Assembly: GCF_015547515.1 (NCBI RefSeq)
Contig: NZ_JADMVE010000002.1
Coordinates: 62,001 to 126,000, forward strand
Length of the DNA: 64,000 nt
Direction of reading: 5' to 3'
DNA from: Eubacterium sp. 1001713B170207_170306_E7
GTDB taxonomy: Bacteria > Bacillota > Clostridia > Eubacteriales > Eubacteriaceae
Shown: one piece after another, positions 7,929-16,505 of the stretch
Position numbering within the stretch: position 1 is the stretch's first letter
Layout of the letters: each line of letters opens with the position of its first letter
Program-made: the position numbers and the translations under genes
The notes under the pieces: generated by a model
Seen by the model: only the letters and a program-made list of their open reading frames with translations
Told to the model about the DNA's origin: nothing
Databases searched by the model: none

Positions 7929-8819
7929 TTAGGGATAAACCCGTACATAATTATCCGGAAGGGCGTCGAAGAACATGACGCCGAGACAGTCAATGCCGAT
8001 GTGAACGGTCAGCGCGCTGCCGGCACCGGCTTCGGGCGTCAGAAAATTCTTAGTTCCAAACTCCTTGGTCATGTATTTTTTGACCTTTTCCTGGAGCTCG
8101 GGTGCGGTACTGTTGATCATGCCCACGATCTGGTCCTTATCGGCCATGCGCTCATCAATGGAGGCCATCATTTTCTTCAAAGCCTTTTTCTGGCCGCGGA
8201 CCTTGTCAAAGGCCAGAATCTGTCCGTCCTTAAAGTAAAGGATCGGAACGATTTTGAGCATCTCACCGATAAGGGCCACGTTTTTGCTGATACGGCCGCC
8301 CTGGGCCAGCCAGCGGATATCGCCCACCATAAAGAAGATCTGGATGTGCTCGGCCAGAAAGCGCATGCTCTCCACGATTTCTTCGTGGGGCTTGTGCAGC
8401 TTGTCGAGCTTGAGTCCCTGGTGCAGGATCATCATCATGCCGGTGGTGGCGCATTTTGAGTCCACAATACTGATTTTGCGTCCCGGATATTTTTCCAGCA
8501 GCTCGGAGGCGATGAGACAGGCGGTCTGGTAGGTGCCGGAGAGTCCGGAGGACAGAGCCAGATAGATGACGTCGTCGCCGTTTTTTAAGTGCTTTTCAAA
8601 GGTTTCCTGGTAGGCGAGGGCCTGGACCTGTGAGGTCTTCGGAAAGCTTGATGGATTGTTTTTAACAAAATTGATGACCATTTCCGGGGTAATGTCAATA
8701 CCGTCGTAATAGGTTTTATCATCAAGGGTGACCGGAATCGGAAGGGATTCAAATTCATAACGGCGCAGGATTTCTTCGCTGATGTCGCACATTGAATCCA
8801 CAATAAACTTATTTCCCAT
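7929..8819 (-). CDS. DegV family fatty-acid-binding protein
   Basis: 296 residues, the normal DegV length. The family marks are present: an N-terminal 'IVDSMCDIS', 'TSQVQALAYQETFE', 'VIYLALSSGLSGTYQTA', 'IVDSKCATTGMMMILHQG' and 'IRWLAQGGRISK'. DegV proteins bind a fatty acid in the cleft and deliver it to fatty-acid kinase FakA in phospholipid synthesis (FakB role); whether this copy does so is inference, as no fakA is near. GGAGGGG stands ahead of the ATG. First gene of a pair with the flavodoxin-like gene. Confidence 0.92.
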   Translation of the reverse strand: MGNKFIVDSMCDISEEILRRYEFESLPIPVTLDDKTYYDGIDITPEMVINFVKNNPSSFPKTSQVQALAYQETFEKHLKNGDDVIYLALSSGLSGTYQTACLIASELLEKYPGRKISIVDSKCATTGMMMILHQGLKLDKLHKPHEEIVESMRFLAEHIQIFFMVGDIRWLAQGGRISKNVALIGEMLKIVPILYFKDGQILAFDKVRGQKKALKKMMASIDERMADKDQIVGMINSTAPELQEKVKKYMTKEFGTKNFLTPEAGAGSALTVHIGIDCLGVMFFDALPDNYVRVYP

Positions 8820-8992
8820 GGTACCCCTCCTTTTTCAAATTTCTTCTCCCATTTTAACATGGCCGCCTGTGTTTGACAATTAAGGGATTTCAGGCTTAAA
8901 GGCATCTTAAATAAAAGGTTTTGTTGCGGTGGCGGATTTATAATGGTAAAATGAACCGATGAGAAATTGTAATTTACAGAGGAGTCAACAAC

Positions 8993-11143
8993 GTGGAATA
9001 TTTAATTGATAAACTGGCGCAGGAATTCAATATCCGGCCAAAGCAGGTAGAGGATACCGTCGAGCTCATCGACGCGGGCAACACCATCCCTTTTATTGCC
9101 CGTTACCGCAAGGAGGTCACCGGCAACCTGAGCGATGTTTTGCTGCGTGATCTGGACGCCCGCCTGACCTACCTCCGGAAGCTGCAGAAGCGCAAGGAAG
9201 AAATCGCGGGCAGCATTGAGGAACAGGGCAAGCTGACGCCCGAGCTCAAGGCCGCCATCGACAAGGCCGCGACCCTTCAGGAGGCAGAGGACCTGTACCT
9301 GCCCTACAAGCAGAAAAAGAAAACCCGCGCCTCAGTGGCAAAGGAAAGGGGACTGGAGCCCCTGGCCACTAAAATCTATTTGCAGCTGGACACTGAGACG
9401 GCTCTGGCCGAGGACGCCAAAAACTACATTGATCCGGAAAAAGGTGTGGAAACCGCTGAAGCCGCCCTGCAGGGAGCCATGGACATCATCGCCGAGACCA
9501 TTTCGGACAATGCGGATTACCGTAAGAGAATCCGCCGTCTGGTGACGGAAAAGGGCGCCGTCAAGTCCACAGTCACCAAGGCCTTTGCCGAGGAAAAGAC
9601 AGAATTTGAAAATTATTACGACTACAGCGAGCCGGTTAAGAAGATTGCCAATCACCGGGTACTGGCCCTTAACCGCGGCGAAAAGCGCAAGGTGCTGGCA
9701 GTGAAGATCGTGGATCCGGCAGAGGAAATCCTGGCTTATCTGAAGAAATCCATCCTGAGGGATAAGGCCAGCAGCTATCTGGTGAGCGCTGTCGAGGACA
9801 GCTACAAGCGCCTGATTTTTCCGTCCATCGAGCGTGAAATCCGCACCGAGCTTAAGGAAAAGGCAGAGGAATCCGCCATTAAGATGTTTGCCCTCAACCT
9901 GAAAAAGCTTTTATTACAGCCGCCCTTTAAGGATAAAACCACTATGGGCTTTGACCCAGCCTTTCGAACCGGGTGTAAAATCGCGGTGCTGGACCCTATG
10001 GGCAAGCTTCTGGACACAGCGACAGTTTACCCGACGGAACCGAAAAACGAGGTGGCAAAATCGGAAAAGATTTTGCTGGGTATGATCGAAAAGTACAAGG
10101 TGGACATCATCTCCATCGGCAACGGCACCGCCTCGCGGGAATCCGAGCAATTTGTGGCTGAGATGCTGAAAAAAACCGACCGCCCGGTGCAGTACATTGT
10201 GGTCAACGAGGCGGGCGCTTCGGTTTACTCGGCCTCTGAGCTGGGCGCTGAGGAGTACCCGGACATCAACGTTTCCCTGAGAGGGGCCATCTCCATTGCG
10301 GGCCGCCTGCAGGATCCGCTGTCGGATCTGGTGAAAATTGACCCCAAACACATCGGGGTGGGCCAGTATCAGCACGACGTTAACCAGAAAGAACTGGAAA
10401 AGGTTCTGGACGATACCGTGGAGGACGCGGTCAACAACGTAGGTGTCAACATTAACCGGGCGTCGGTCTCCCTTTTAAAGCACGTGGCAGGCGTCAACAA
10501 AACCATTGCCAAAAACATTATCGACTACCGTGAGGAAAACGGCAAGTTCTTAAACCGCAAGGCGATCAAAAAGGTCAAGGGACTGGGCGCAAAAGCCTTT
10601 GAACAGTGTGCGGGCTTCCTGCGCATCGATGATGGGGATAATATTCTGGACAATACCGGCGTCCATCCCGAATCCTACAAGGCGGTCCAGAATCTGCTGA
10701 AAAGCATGGGTCTGACCACCGCAGACCTGGAGGCCGACAAGCTGGGCGACACGGTCACCCGGCTTAACGCCTTGGACGTAAAGGCCACTGCGGCCATGCT
10801 GGAAATCGGAGAGCCGACCCTGCGGGATATTATCAAGGAGCTGAAAAAGCCTGGACGTGACCCCCGTGATTCCGCACCCAAGCCGCACCTTAAATCCGAC
10901 GTTCTGAGCATTGAGGACTTAAAGCCAGACATGGAACTGGTGGGCACAGTGCGCAACGTCATCGACTTCGGAGCTTTTGTGGACATTGGCGTGCACCAGG
11001 ATGGCCTGGTACACATTTCACAGATCAGCGACCGCTATATCTCCCATCCCACCGATGTCCTATCTGTGGGCGATGTGGTCACCGTCAAGGTGCTGTCTGT
11101 GGATGTGGAGCGCAAGCGCATCGGCCTGTCCATGCTCATTTAA
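8993..11143 (+). CDS. tex: Tex family S1 RNA-binding protein
   Basis: 716 residues starting with GTG at 8993, AGAGGAG ahead. Order of domains: N-terminal Tex helical region with 'TIPFIARYRKEVTG' (about 30-45), a YqgF/RNase H-like domain (about 320-450, 'GFDPAFRTGCKIAVLD'), helix-hairpin-helix units (about 490-560, 'NINRASVSLLKHVAGVNKTIAKNI'), and a C-terminal S1 domain (about 645-714, 'GTVRNVIDFGAFVDIGVHQDGLVH'). Tex is a conserved cytoplasmic transcription-associated RNA/DNA-binding protein. Single-gene unit with a terminator after it. Confidence 0.96.
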   Translation: MEYLIDKLAQEFNIRPKQVEDTVELIDAGNTIPFIARYRKEVTGNLSDVLLRDLDARLTYLRKLQKRKEEIAGSIEEQGKLTPELKAAIDKAATLQEAEDLYLPYKQKKKTRASVAKERGLEPLATKIYLQLDTETALAEDAKNYIDPEKGVETAEAALQGAMDIIAETISDNADYRKRIRRLVTEKGAVKSTVTKAFAEEKTEFENYYDYSEPVKKIANHRVLALNRGEKRKVLAVKIVDPAEEILAYLKKSILRDKASSYLVSAVEDSYKRLIFPSIEREIRTELKEKAEESAIKMFALNLKKLLLQPPFKDKTTMGFDPAFRTGCKIAVLDPMGKLLDTATVYPTEPKNEVAKSEKILLGMIEKYKVDIISIGNGTASRESEQFVAEMLKKTDRPVQYIVVNEAGASVYSASELGAEEYPDINVSLRGAISIAGRLQDPLSDLVKIDPKHIGVGQYQHDVNQKELEKVLDDTVEDAVNNVGVNINRASVSLLKHVAGVNKTIAKNIIDYREENGKFLNRKAIKKVKGLGAKAFEQCAGFLRIDDGDNILDNTGVHPESYKAVQNLLKSMGLTTADLEADKLGDTVTRLNALDVKATAAMLEIGEPTLRDIIKELKKPGRDPRDSAPKPHLKSDVLSIEDLKPDMELVGTVRNVIDFGAFVDIGVHQDGLVHISQISDRYISHPTDVLSVGDVVTVKVLSVDVERKRIGLSMLI

Positions 11144-11215
11144 CAAAGCCTTAAGAAAGCCTGCCGCATTCACCCGGATGCGGAACATTATACTGAATGA
11201 ACAATTAAACACTGG

Positions 11216-11252
11216 GCGCCCCTGCCGTCGGACAGGGGCGCTGCTGTTTTTT
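11216..11252 (+). terminator. Terminator downstream of tex
   Basis: GCGCCCCTG and CAGGGGCGC pair around an 8-base loop, followed by TGCTG and six T. It lies 72 bases after the stop codon. Confidence 0.75.
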
Positions 11253-11405
11253 GAGCCAGAACACAAATCCAGGTGACCGCAGAGAGTCGCCCGAAAATCT
11301 TTGTGCACTATGCCCCCCGGAAGGCCGCTGACATGGCAGAACGCCAATGGAGTGTCCTGCCCGCCTTTTATAAAGCGCAAAAGGCTCGGAAAATGAAAAA
11401 ATTCA

Positions 11406-11434
11406 TTGACAAAGCATTATATTTCTTATAAAAT
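11406..11434 (+). promoter_or_regulatory. Near-consensus promoter of the CarD gene
   Basis: TTGACA (11406-11411), a 17-base spacer and TAAAAT (11429-11434). A second possible -10, TATAAT, lies at 11458-11463 after a run of T; either could be used. Confidence 0.7.
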
Positions 11435-11495
11435 ATTACATTTGTGTTTTTTTTATGGTATAATGAAATCAGCAATTATGATTGAGGTGTATATA

Positions 11496-11969
11496 ATGTA
11501 CGAAATCGGCGATAAAATTGTATATCCAATGCATGGTGCAGGTGTGGTCAAGGATATCGAGGAAAAGGAAATTTTTGACACCACTCAAATGTATTATTTG
11601 ATGGAAATTGTATCTGAGGGAATGGAGATTCTGATTCCTGTGGACAAAGCGGACGAGGTTGGTGTACGTGATATAGTAACAGCCGATGTCATTGAGAAAA
11701 TGCTCGACAGCCTTGAGGGGCCGAGCGACCAGATGAACGGCAACTGGAGCAAGCGGTATCAGGATAATATGGATATCCTGAAAAGCGGCGATATTTTTGA
11801 CGTTGCCAAGGTGGTTAAGAACCTGACGCTGCTGGATCGGAAAAAGGGTCTTTCTACCGGAGAAAAAAAGATGCTGACCTCTGCCAGAAACTTTCTCATC
11901 AGTGAGATGGTGCTGGTGCAGGGACGGAGCAAAGAGGAATCGCTTCAGGTTATAGAAGAAAAAATTTAG
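11496..11969 (+). CDS. CarD-family transcriptional regulator
   Basis: 157 residues from ATG 11496, with GAGGTG 7 bases ahead; longer in-frame starts lie in the promoter and are rejected. The N-terminal domain 'YEIGDKIVYPMHGAGVVKDIEEKEI' is the Tudor-like CdnL/CarD RNA-polymerase interaction domain, which contacts the beta subunit and stabilises open promoter complexes. The C-terminal half is helical ('LTLLDRKKGLSTGEKKMLTSARNFLISEM') as in CarD. It has its own promoter and terminator, so it is a single-gene unit. Confidence 0.93.
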   Translation: MYEIGDKIVYPMHGAGVVKDIEEKEIFDTTQMYYLMEIVSEGMEILIPVDKADEVGVRDIVTADVIEKMLDSLEGPSDQMNGNWSKRYQDNMDILKSGDIFDVAKVVKNLTLLDRKKGLSTGEKKMLTSARNFLISEMVLVQGRSKEESLQVIEEKI

Positions 11970-12000
11970 CGCGTTTTGGACGCGTAAGGCGATGATTAAA

Positions 12001-12033
12001 AAAGAGTTGTCATTTGTGACAGCTCTTTCTTTG
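12001..12033 (+). terminator. Terminator downstream of the CarD gene
   Basis: AAAGAGTTGTCA pairs with TGACAGCTCTTT (one G-U) around TTTG, followed by CTTTG. Confidence 0.75.
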
Positions 12034-12117
12034 TATGATGCTTTTGCTTTAACAGATTTTTAAGGCTAAGCGTGCTATAATGAAACTACTATGGACTGAA
12101 AGGAGGTGAGAAATGAA

Positions 12118-13224
12118 ATGCTGCAAAAAATTTTAAGAGTATGTTTTTCGATTTTAGGGGTATTGCTGGGCAGTGCCCTGGCGCAGATGGTAATCGTCAA
12201 TGAGTGGCTTCAGGCGACCCTGCGGGTTCAATTTACGCCGGAAATCGAGCTGGGAACTTATATTGTTATTATGGTTTTGTGTGGACTTATCTTTTTTATT
12301 TTCTTTCCCCTGATACTCAAAGGAATCAAAAATCTTACCAAGATGGTGGAAGCCAGCATGGAGGATGTCCGCCTCGTCGACATTGCCCTGGGCGTCGGCG
12401 GCCTGGTGATCGGTCTGATCATCGCGATGCTTATCAGCTTCGCCTTTTATCAGATCCCGTTTCCGTGGGTCAGCAGTCTTTTGACCGCGGTGATTTATAT
12501 TGTGCTGGGTTACCTGGGCTTTACGCTGCCAGTTAAGAAACGAGACGACATTGTAGCCGCCATTCAGGCGGGTAAAAAGGAACGCGACGGAACGACTTCC
12601 AGCCGGAAGATCTCAAAGAAAAAGAACAATGCTGCGGCCAAGGTGCTGGATACCAGCGTGGTGATTGATGGGCGGATCTACGATATCTGCAAGGTCGGGT
12701 TCATGGAAGGCCCGTTGATCGTCCCAGTCTTTGTTCTCAACGAGCTTCAGCTCATTGCGGATTCCTCGGACGACCTTAAGCGCAACCGCGGCCGCCGCGG
12801 TCTGGACATCATCAATAAAATGCAGAATGATCTGGACGTCCCGGTACAGATCTCCGAGGAGGACTATGACGACATCCAGGAGGTTGACGCCAAACTGGTG
12901 CGGATGGCCAAGGAGACCAAGTGCAAGATTTTAACTAACGACTATAATCTGAACAAGGTTGCTACCGTACAGGGCGCCGAGGTTTTAAACATCAACGAGC
13001 TGGCCAACGCCGTGAAGCCTGTGGTGCTGCCCGGTGAGGAGATGAAGGTGCTTCTGGTAAAGGCCGGCAAGGAATCCGGCCAGGCTGTTGCCTATTTGGA
13101 CGACGGCACCATGATCGTCGTGGAAAACGGCAAAAAGTATATTGGCGATAATATTACTGTTATTGTTACCAGTATCCTGCAGACAGCCGCAGGGCGGATG
13201 ATCTTTGCAAAGCCGAAAAAGTGA
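12118..13224 (+). CDS. PIN and TRAM domain membrane protein (YacL-like)
   Basis: 368 residues from ATG 12118, which has AGGAGG 11 bases ahead; a GTG at 12106 overlaps that site. Four membrane segments (about 8-25, 40-66, 86-112, 118-140) precede a charged linker, a PIN nuclease domain (about 182-300) with the acidic residues of 'VLDTSVVIDGR', 'VLNELQ' and 'ILTNDYNLNKVA', and a C-terminal TRAM RNA-binding domain (about 305-368). YacL-type proteins are conserved in Firmicutes and are thought to be membrane-anchored ribonucleases. Confidence 0.92.
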   Translation: MLQKILRVCFSILGVLLGSALAQMVIVNEWLQATLRVQFTPEIELGTYIVIMVLCGLIFFIFFPLILKGIKNLTKMVEASMEDVRLVDIALGVGGLVIGLIIAMLISFAFYQIPFPWVSSLLTAVIYIVLGYLGFTLPVKKRDDIVAAIQAGKKERDGTTSSRKISKKKNNAAAKVLDTSVVIDGRIYDICKVGFMEGPLIVPVFVLNELQLIADSSDDLKRNRGRRGLDIINKMQNDLDVPVQISEEDYDDIQEVDAKLVRMAKETKCKILTNDYNLNKVATVQGAEVLNINELANAVKPVVLPGEEMKVLLVKAGKESGQAVAYLDDGTMIVVENGKKYIGDNITVIVTSILQTAAGRMIFAKPKK

Positions 13225-13240
13225 GAAGCGGTTCAGCGCG

Positions 13241-13276
13241 CCCGTGGATACCGGTATGCCGGTGTTCGCGGGTTTT
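13241..13276 (+). terminator. Terminator downstream of the PIN-TRAM gene
   Basis: CCCGTGGATACCGG and CCGGTGTTCGCGGG form a 14-bp stem (three G-U pairs) with loop TATG and a short T-run. Confidence 0.6.
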
Positions 13277-13355
13277 GTCTGTATCCCTGACAGTTGACAG
13301 ACAGGGTTATAAAGATTACAATTATTTTTTTAAGAAGCGTGAAAGGAGATGAAAC

Positions 13356-14744
13356 ATGCAGATACCAGAGGCCTTTAAAGAAAAAATGCGGCGCCTGCTG
13401 AGCAACGAGGACTACGAAAAGCTCATGGCCTCCTATGACGGGGTGGTGAACAAGGGCATTCGGACCAATACCCTGAAGTGCACATCGGAGGAGATGGGGC
13501 AGAAAACGCCCTTTGAGCTCACGCCTGTGGACTGGTGCCCGACCGGATACTACATTGACAGCAATGTGAGGCCTGGTAAAAATCCGGCTTATTACGCGGG
13601 ACTGTACTACGTGCAGGAGCCTACAGCCATGACCTCGGCGGAGGCCCTCTCGCCCGAGCCGGGAGACTGGGTGCTGGACCTCTGCGCTGCACCGGGTGGA
13701 AAATCGACCCAGCTGGCCTGTAAGCTCAAGGGTGAGGGACTGCTGGTTGCCAACGAGCTGGTGAACAACCGGGCCGAGATCCTGGCTAGCAACGTGGAGC
13801 GCATGGGCGTGCCCAACGCGCTGCTGTTCAACGAGTTTCCGGAACGATTGGCAGCCCGGTTTTATGAGCGCTTTGACAAAATTCTGGTAGACGCCCCCTG
13901 CTCGGGCGAGGGCATGTTTAGAAAGGACAACGGCGCGGCGGAGGAGTGGAACCCGGAACGGGTGGCACACTGTGCAAAACGCCAGATGAAGATTCTGGAG
14001 AGCGTAGATAAAATGCTGAAGCCCGGCGGCGTCATGGTCTACTCGACCTGTACCTTTTCGCCGGAGGAAAACGAACAAGTGATTGAGGATTTCCTGGGAA
14101 ATAACCGCTATGAGCTGATGGACATGAACCTTAAAGGGCTTAACGATCGGGGTCGGCCTGAGTGGTCGGAGCAGGGGACGCCGGCCCTCGCCAAAACCCT
14201 CCATGTTATGCCTTTCCACGTCCGGGGTGAGGGACATTTTATCGCAAAGCTGCGCAAGACAGCGGCCTGCCCGCCGGAGGATGAGCCCCTGAAGCTTAAG
14301 GGAAAATCCCGTTTAAAGCCCGCAGGACGCAGGGATCTGGATGATTACGAGGCCTTTGTGGCACAGTACATGAACCGGGCCTTTGACAACCTGCACCTTC
14401 AGGGCGATCAGGTTTACAGCCTGCCCGAAGGCATTACCGTCCGGGACATCGAGGGCCTGAAGGTACTGCGCCCGGGGATTCATCTGGGCACGCTCAAGAA
14501 GAACCGTTTTGAACCTTCGCACACCCTGGCCATGACGCTGGCGCCTGAGGACTTTAAAAACGTCTATACCGTAAAGGATGATGAAGAGGCCTATACCTAC
14601 CTGAAGGGCGAACCCATCACCGGGGCAGATCTCAAAGGCTGGGTGCTGGTGTGCTGGAACAGATGGCCCCTGGGCTTTGGAAAAGCCAGCCAGGGCATGA
14701 TTAAAAACCACTTTCCCAAAGGGCTGCGGATTCGGAAGAAATAA
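13356..14744 (+). CDS. RsmF/NOP2-type rRNA cytosine-C5 methyltransferase
   Basis: 462 residues. The SAM-binding motif 'DLCAAPGGKSTQLA' (about 108-121), motif IV 'DAPCSGEGMF' (about 178) and motif VI 'YSTCTFSPEENE' (about 228) supply the two catalytic cysteines of RNA m5C methyltransferases. The C-terminal third (from about 325) matches the RsmF-type methyltransferase extension and PUA-like RNA-binding end ('GWVLVCWNRWPLGFGKASQGMIKNHFPKGLR'). It should methylate 16S rRNA. AAAGGAG lies ahead of the ATG. Confidence 0.93.
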   Translation: MQIPEAFKEKMRRLLSNEDYEKLMASYDGVVNKGIRTNTLKCTSEEMGQKTPFELTPVDWCPTGYYIDSNVRPGKNPAYYAGLYYVQEPTAMTSAEALSPEPGDWVLDLCAAPGGKSTQLACKLKGEGLLVANELVNNRAEILASNVERMGVPNALLFNEFPERLAARFYERFDKILVDAPCSGEGMFRKDNGAAEEWNPERVAHCAKRQMKILESVDKMLKPGGVMVYSTCTFSPEENEQVIEDFLGNNRYELMDMNLKGLNDRGRPEWSEQGTPALAKTLHVMPFHVRGEGHFIAKLRKTAACPPEDEPLKLKGKSRLKPAGRRDLDDYEAFVAQYMNRAFDNLHLQGDQVYSLPEGITVRDIEGLKVLRPGIHLGTLKKNRFEPSHTLAMTLAPEDFKNVYTVKDDEEAYTYLKGEPITGADLKGWVLVCWNRWPLGFGKASQGMIKNHFPKGLRIRKK

Positions 14745-14784
14745 AAAAGAGGTAAGGTCTGAAACGGACCCTGCCTCTTTTTCG
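14742..14784. terminator. Bidirectional terminator between convergent genes
   Basis: AAAAAGAGGTAAGGTC pairs with GGACCCTGCCTCTTTTT with one mismatch. T-runs are present in both directions, serving the methyltransferase gene and the MFS gene. Confidence 0.75.
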
Positions 14785-14790
14785 TTATTA

Positions 14791-16035
14791 TCAGGCTTCT
14801 TTCGCGGCGTTGATCCTTCTCACGGCCAGTACAAACAGGACAAAGCCGATGACAAACAGGAGGGAAATGGAGATGATGCCATAGCGGGAATGCCCTGTGA
14901 GCTGGGTGACAACGCTGACGAGCAGGGTGCCGGTAAAGGCCGCCCCTTTGCCAAAGATGTCGTAAAAGCCAAAGTACTCGGCGGATTTTTCCTTGGGGAT
15001 GATCTTGGCAAAATATGACCGTGACAGGGCCTGGATGCCGCCCTGGAAGATGGCAACGCAGACGGCCAGGAACCAGAATTCCCACGCCTGATCCAGCTGG
15101 ATAGCAAACAGAGCGATAAAGAAATAGCCGATGATACCTGTGTAAATGAGCTTTTCAGTCTTTACCCTTTTGGACAGCCAGCCAAACAGGAGAGCGAAGG
15201 GGAAGGCCACAATCTGGGTGAGCAGCAGAGCCATCAACAGGTCGTTGTCACCCACGCCCACGTCCTTGCCATAGGAGGTCGCCATCTCGATGATGGTGTA
15301 GACGCCGTCGATATAGAAGAAAAAGGCCACCAGGAAAAGAACGATATTTTTATCCTGACGGATGTTTTTGATGGTGTGACCGAGGCGAACAAAGCCTTCC
15401 TTTACCGGATTGGACACATGCCCCACAGAAAATTTCTGATGGTAGCCCCGGAGCAGAGGTACGCTCATGAGCACCCACCACACCGCGGTGATGACAAAGG
15501 AGATGGAGGTTGCAAGCTGAGTGCTGATGCCAATGCTTCCGGCAAAAAGTACCAGGAGCATACAGGCCGCAAAGGGTATGCAGCTGCCAATGTAGCCAAA
15601 GGCGTAGCCCACGCTGGAGACCTCGTCCATACGCTCGTCGGTGGTCACGTCGGTGAGCATAGAGTCACAGAAGATAAGGCTGCCGTTATAGCCGATTTTG
15701 GCGACTACAAACATGACAAGAAAAAGCAGCCAGCCCATGGGAATCCCCAGGGCCACACAGCCTACGGCCCCCACGCCCAGCGACAGCAGAAACAAACGCT
15801 TCCGGTAGCCGCTGGTGTCCCCGATGGTTCCGAGAATGGGGCCCAGGATGGCCACGATCAGGGTGGAGATAGAGGTGGCGTACCCAAAGTAGGCGGTGGA
15901 ATCAGCCATGGACACCCCGGCAGAGGAGGCGATATTTTTAAAATAAATCGGAATGATGGTTGAAACCAGCATGATAAAGGCTGAATTCCCCACGTCGTAC
16001 AGAATCCAGGACTTTTCGATTTTAGATAATTTCAT
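14791..16035 (-). CDS. MFS transporter (UMF1/Atg22-like family)
   Basis: 414 residues with about twelve hydrophobic segments. The N-terminal 'KSWILYDVGNSAFIMLVSTIIPIYF' with its D-x-x-N-S/A-x-F/Y element, 'GYRKRLFL' after the second segment and 'GGIQALSRSYFAKIIPKEKSAEYFGFYDIFGKGAAF' are typical of the UMF1 (vacuole effluxer Atg22-like) branch of the major facilitator superfamily. The substrate of bacterial members is not established. AAGGGGA precedes the ATG at 16035. Divergent from the ArsR gene. Confidence 0.88.
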   Translation of the reverse strand: MKLSKIEKSWILYDVGNSAFIMLVSTIIPIYFKNIASSAGVSMADSTAYFGYATSISTLIVAILGPILGTIGDTSGYRKRLFLLSLGVGAVGCVALGIPMGWLLFLVMFVVAKIGYNGSLIFCDSMLTDVTTDERMDEVSSVGYAFGYIGSCIPFAACMLLVLFAGSIGISTQLATSISFVITAVWWVLMSVPLLRGYHQKFSVGHVSNPVKEGFVRLGHTIKNIRQDKNIVLFLVAFFFYIDGVYTIIEMATSYGKDVGVGDNDLLMALLLTQIVAFPFALLFGWLSKRVKTEKLIYTGIIGYFFIALFAIQLDQAWEFWFLAVCVAIFQGGIQALSRSYFAKIIPKEKSAEYFGFYDIFGKGAAFTGTLLVSVVTQLTGHSRYGIISISLLFVIGFVLFVLAVRRINAAKEA

Positions 16036-16140
16036 AAGAATCCCCTTTTTTTGTTCTTGGTTTTATTATAAAGAATAATACGGAAAAAAGCTATCTTTTT
16101 AAGTTAAAAGTATGTTAGAGGAAAAAAGAAAAAATTTTTA

Positions 16141-16169
16141 TTGACTATATTAGAAAAATATAATATAAT
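16141..16169 (+). promoter_or_regulatory. Promoter of the arsR-type/flavoprotein operon
   Basis: TTGACT (16141-16146), 17 bases, TATAAT (16164-16169). The region from 16146 to 16195 is almost pure A/T with ATTAGAA occurring on both sides of the -10, plausible half-sites for the ArsR-type repressor encoded next. Confidence 0.75.
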
Positions 16170-16211
16170 AATATTATAAAATTAGAATAAACGAATAAAG
16201 GGAGTCGGTCA

Positions 16212-16505
16212 ATGGATATAAAAAGGCAGCAGGAAAACGAGCAGGCCGCCGGGATTTTAAAGGCGCTGGCCCACCCGGTGCGGCTGTGTATGGTAAGGGG
16301 GCTCATCGAAAGGGGACGAAACAACGTCTCTTATATGGAGTCCTGTCTGGAGGTGTCCCAGTCGGGGATTTCCCAGCATTTATCCAAGCTCAAGGCAGCT
16401 GGAATTGTGCGGGGAACCCGGGAGGGCAATGAAGTTTACTATGAGCTCTGTAATGAACAGGTTAAAGAAATTGTAGAAGTTCTATTCAAGGAGGAACAAC
16501 AATGA
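16212..16505 (+). CDS. ArsR-family HTH regulator, possible sulfur sensor
   Basis: 97 residues: 'ILKALAHPVRLCMVRGLIERG' followed by the winged helix 'VSQSGISQHLSKLKAAGIVRGTREGNEVYYEL'. The metal-binding ELCVC motif of arsenic or zinc sensors is absent. Three cysteines (near 27, 45 and 80) remain, and the next gene encodes a persulfide/CoA-disulfide-handling protein, so a persulfide-sensing role like BigR/SqrR is a reasonable inference. The stop overlaps the next start as ATGA, giving coupled translation. Confidence 0.9.
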   Translation: MDIKRQQENEQAAGILKALAHPVRLCMVRGLIERGRNNVSYMESCLEVSQSGISQHLSKLKAAGIVRGTREGNEVYYELCNEQVKEIVEVLFKEEQQ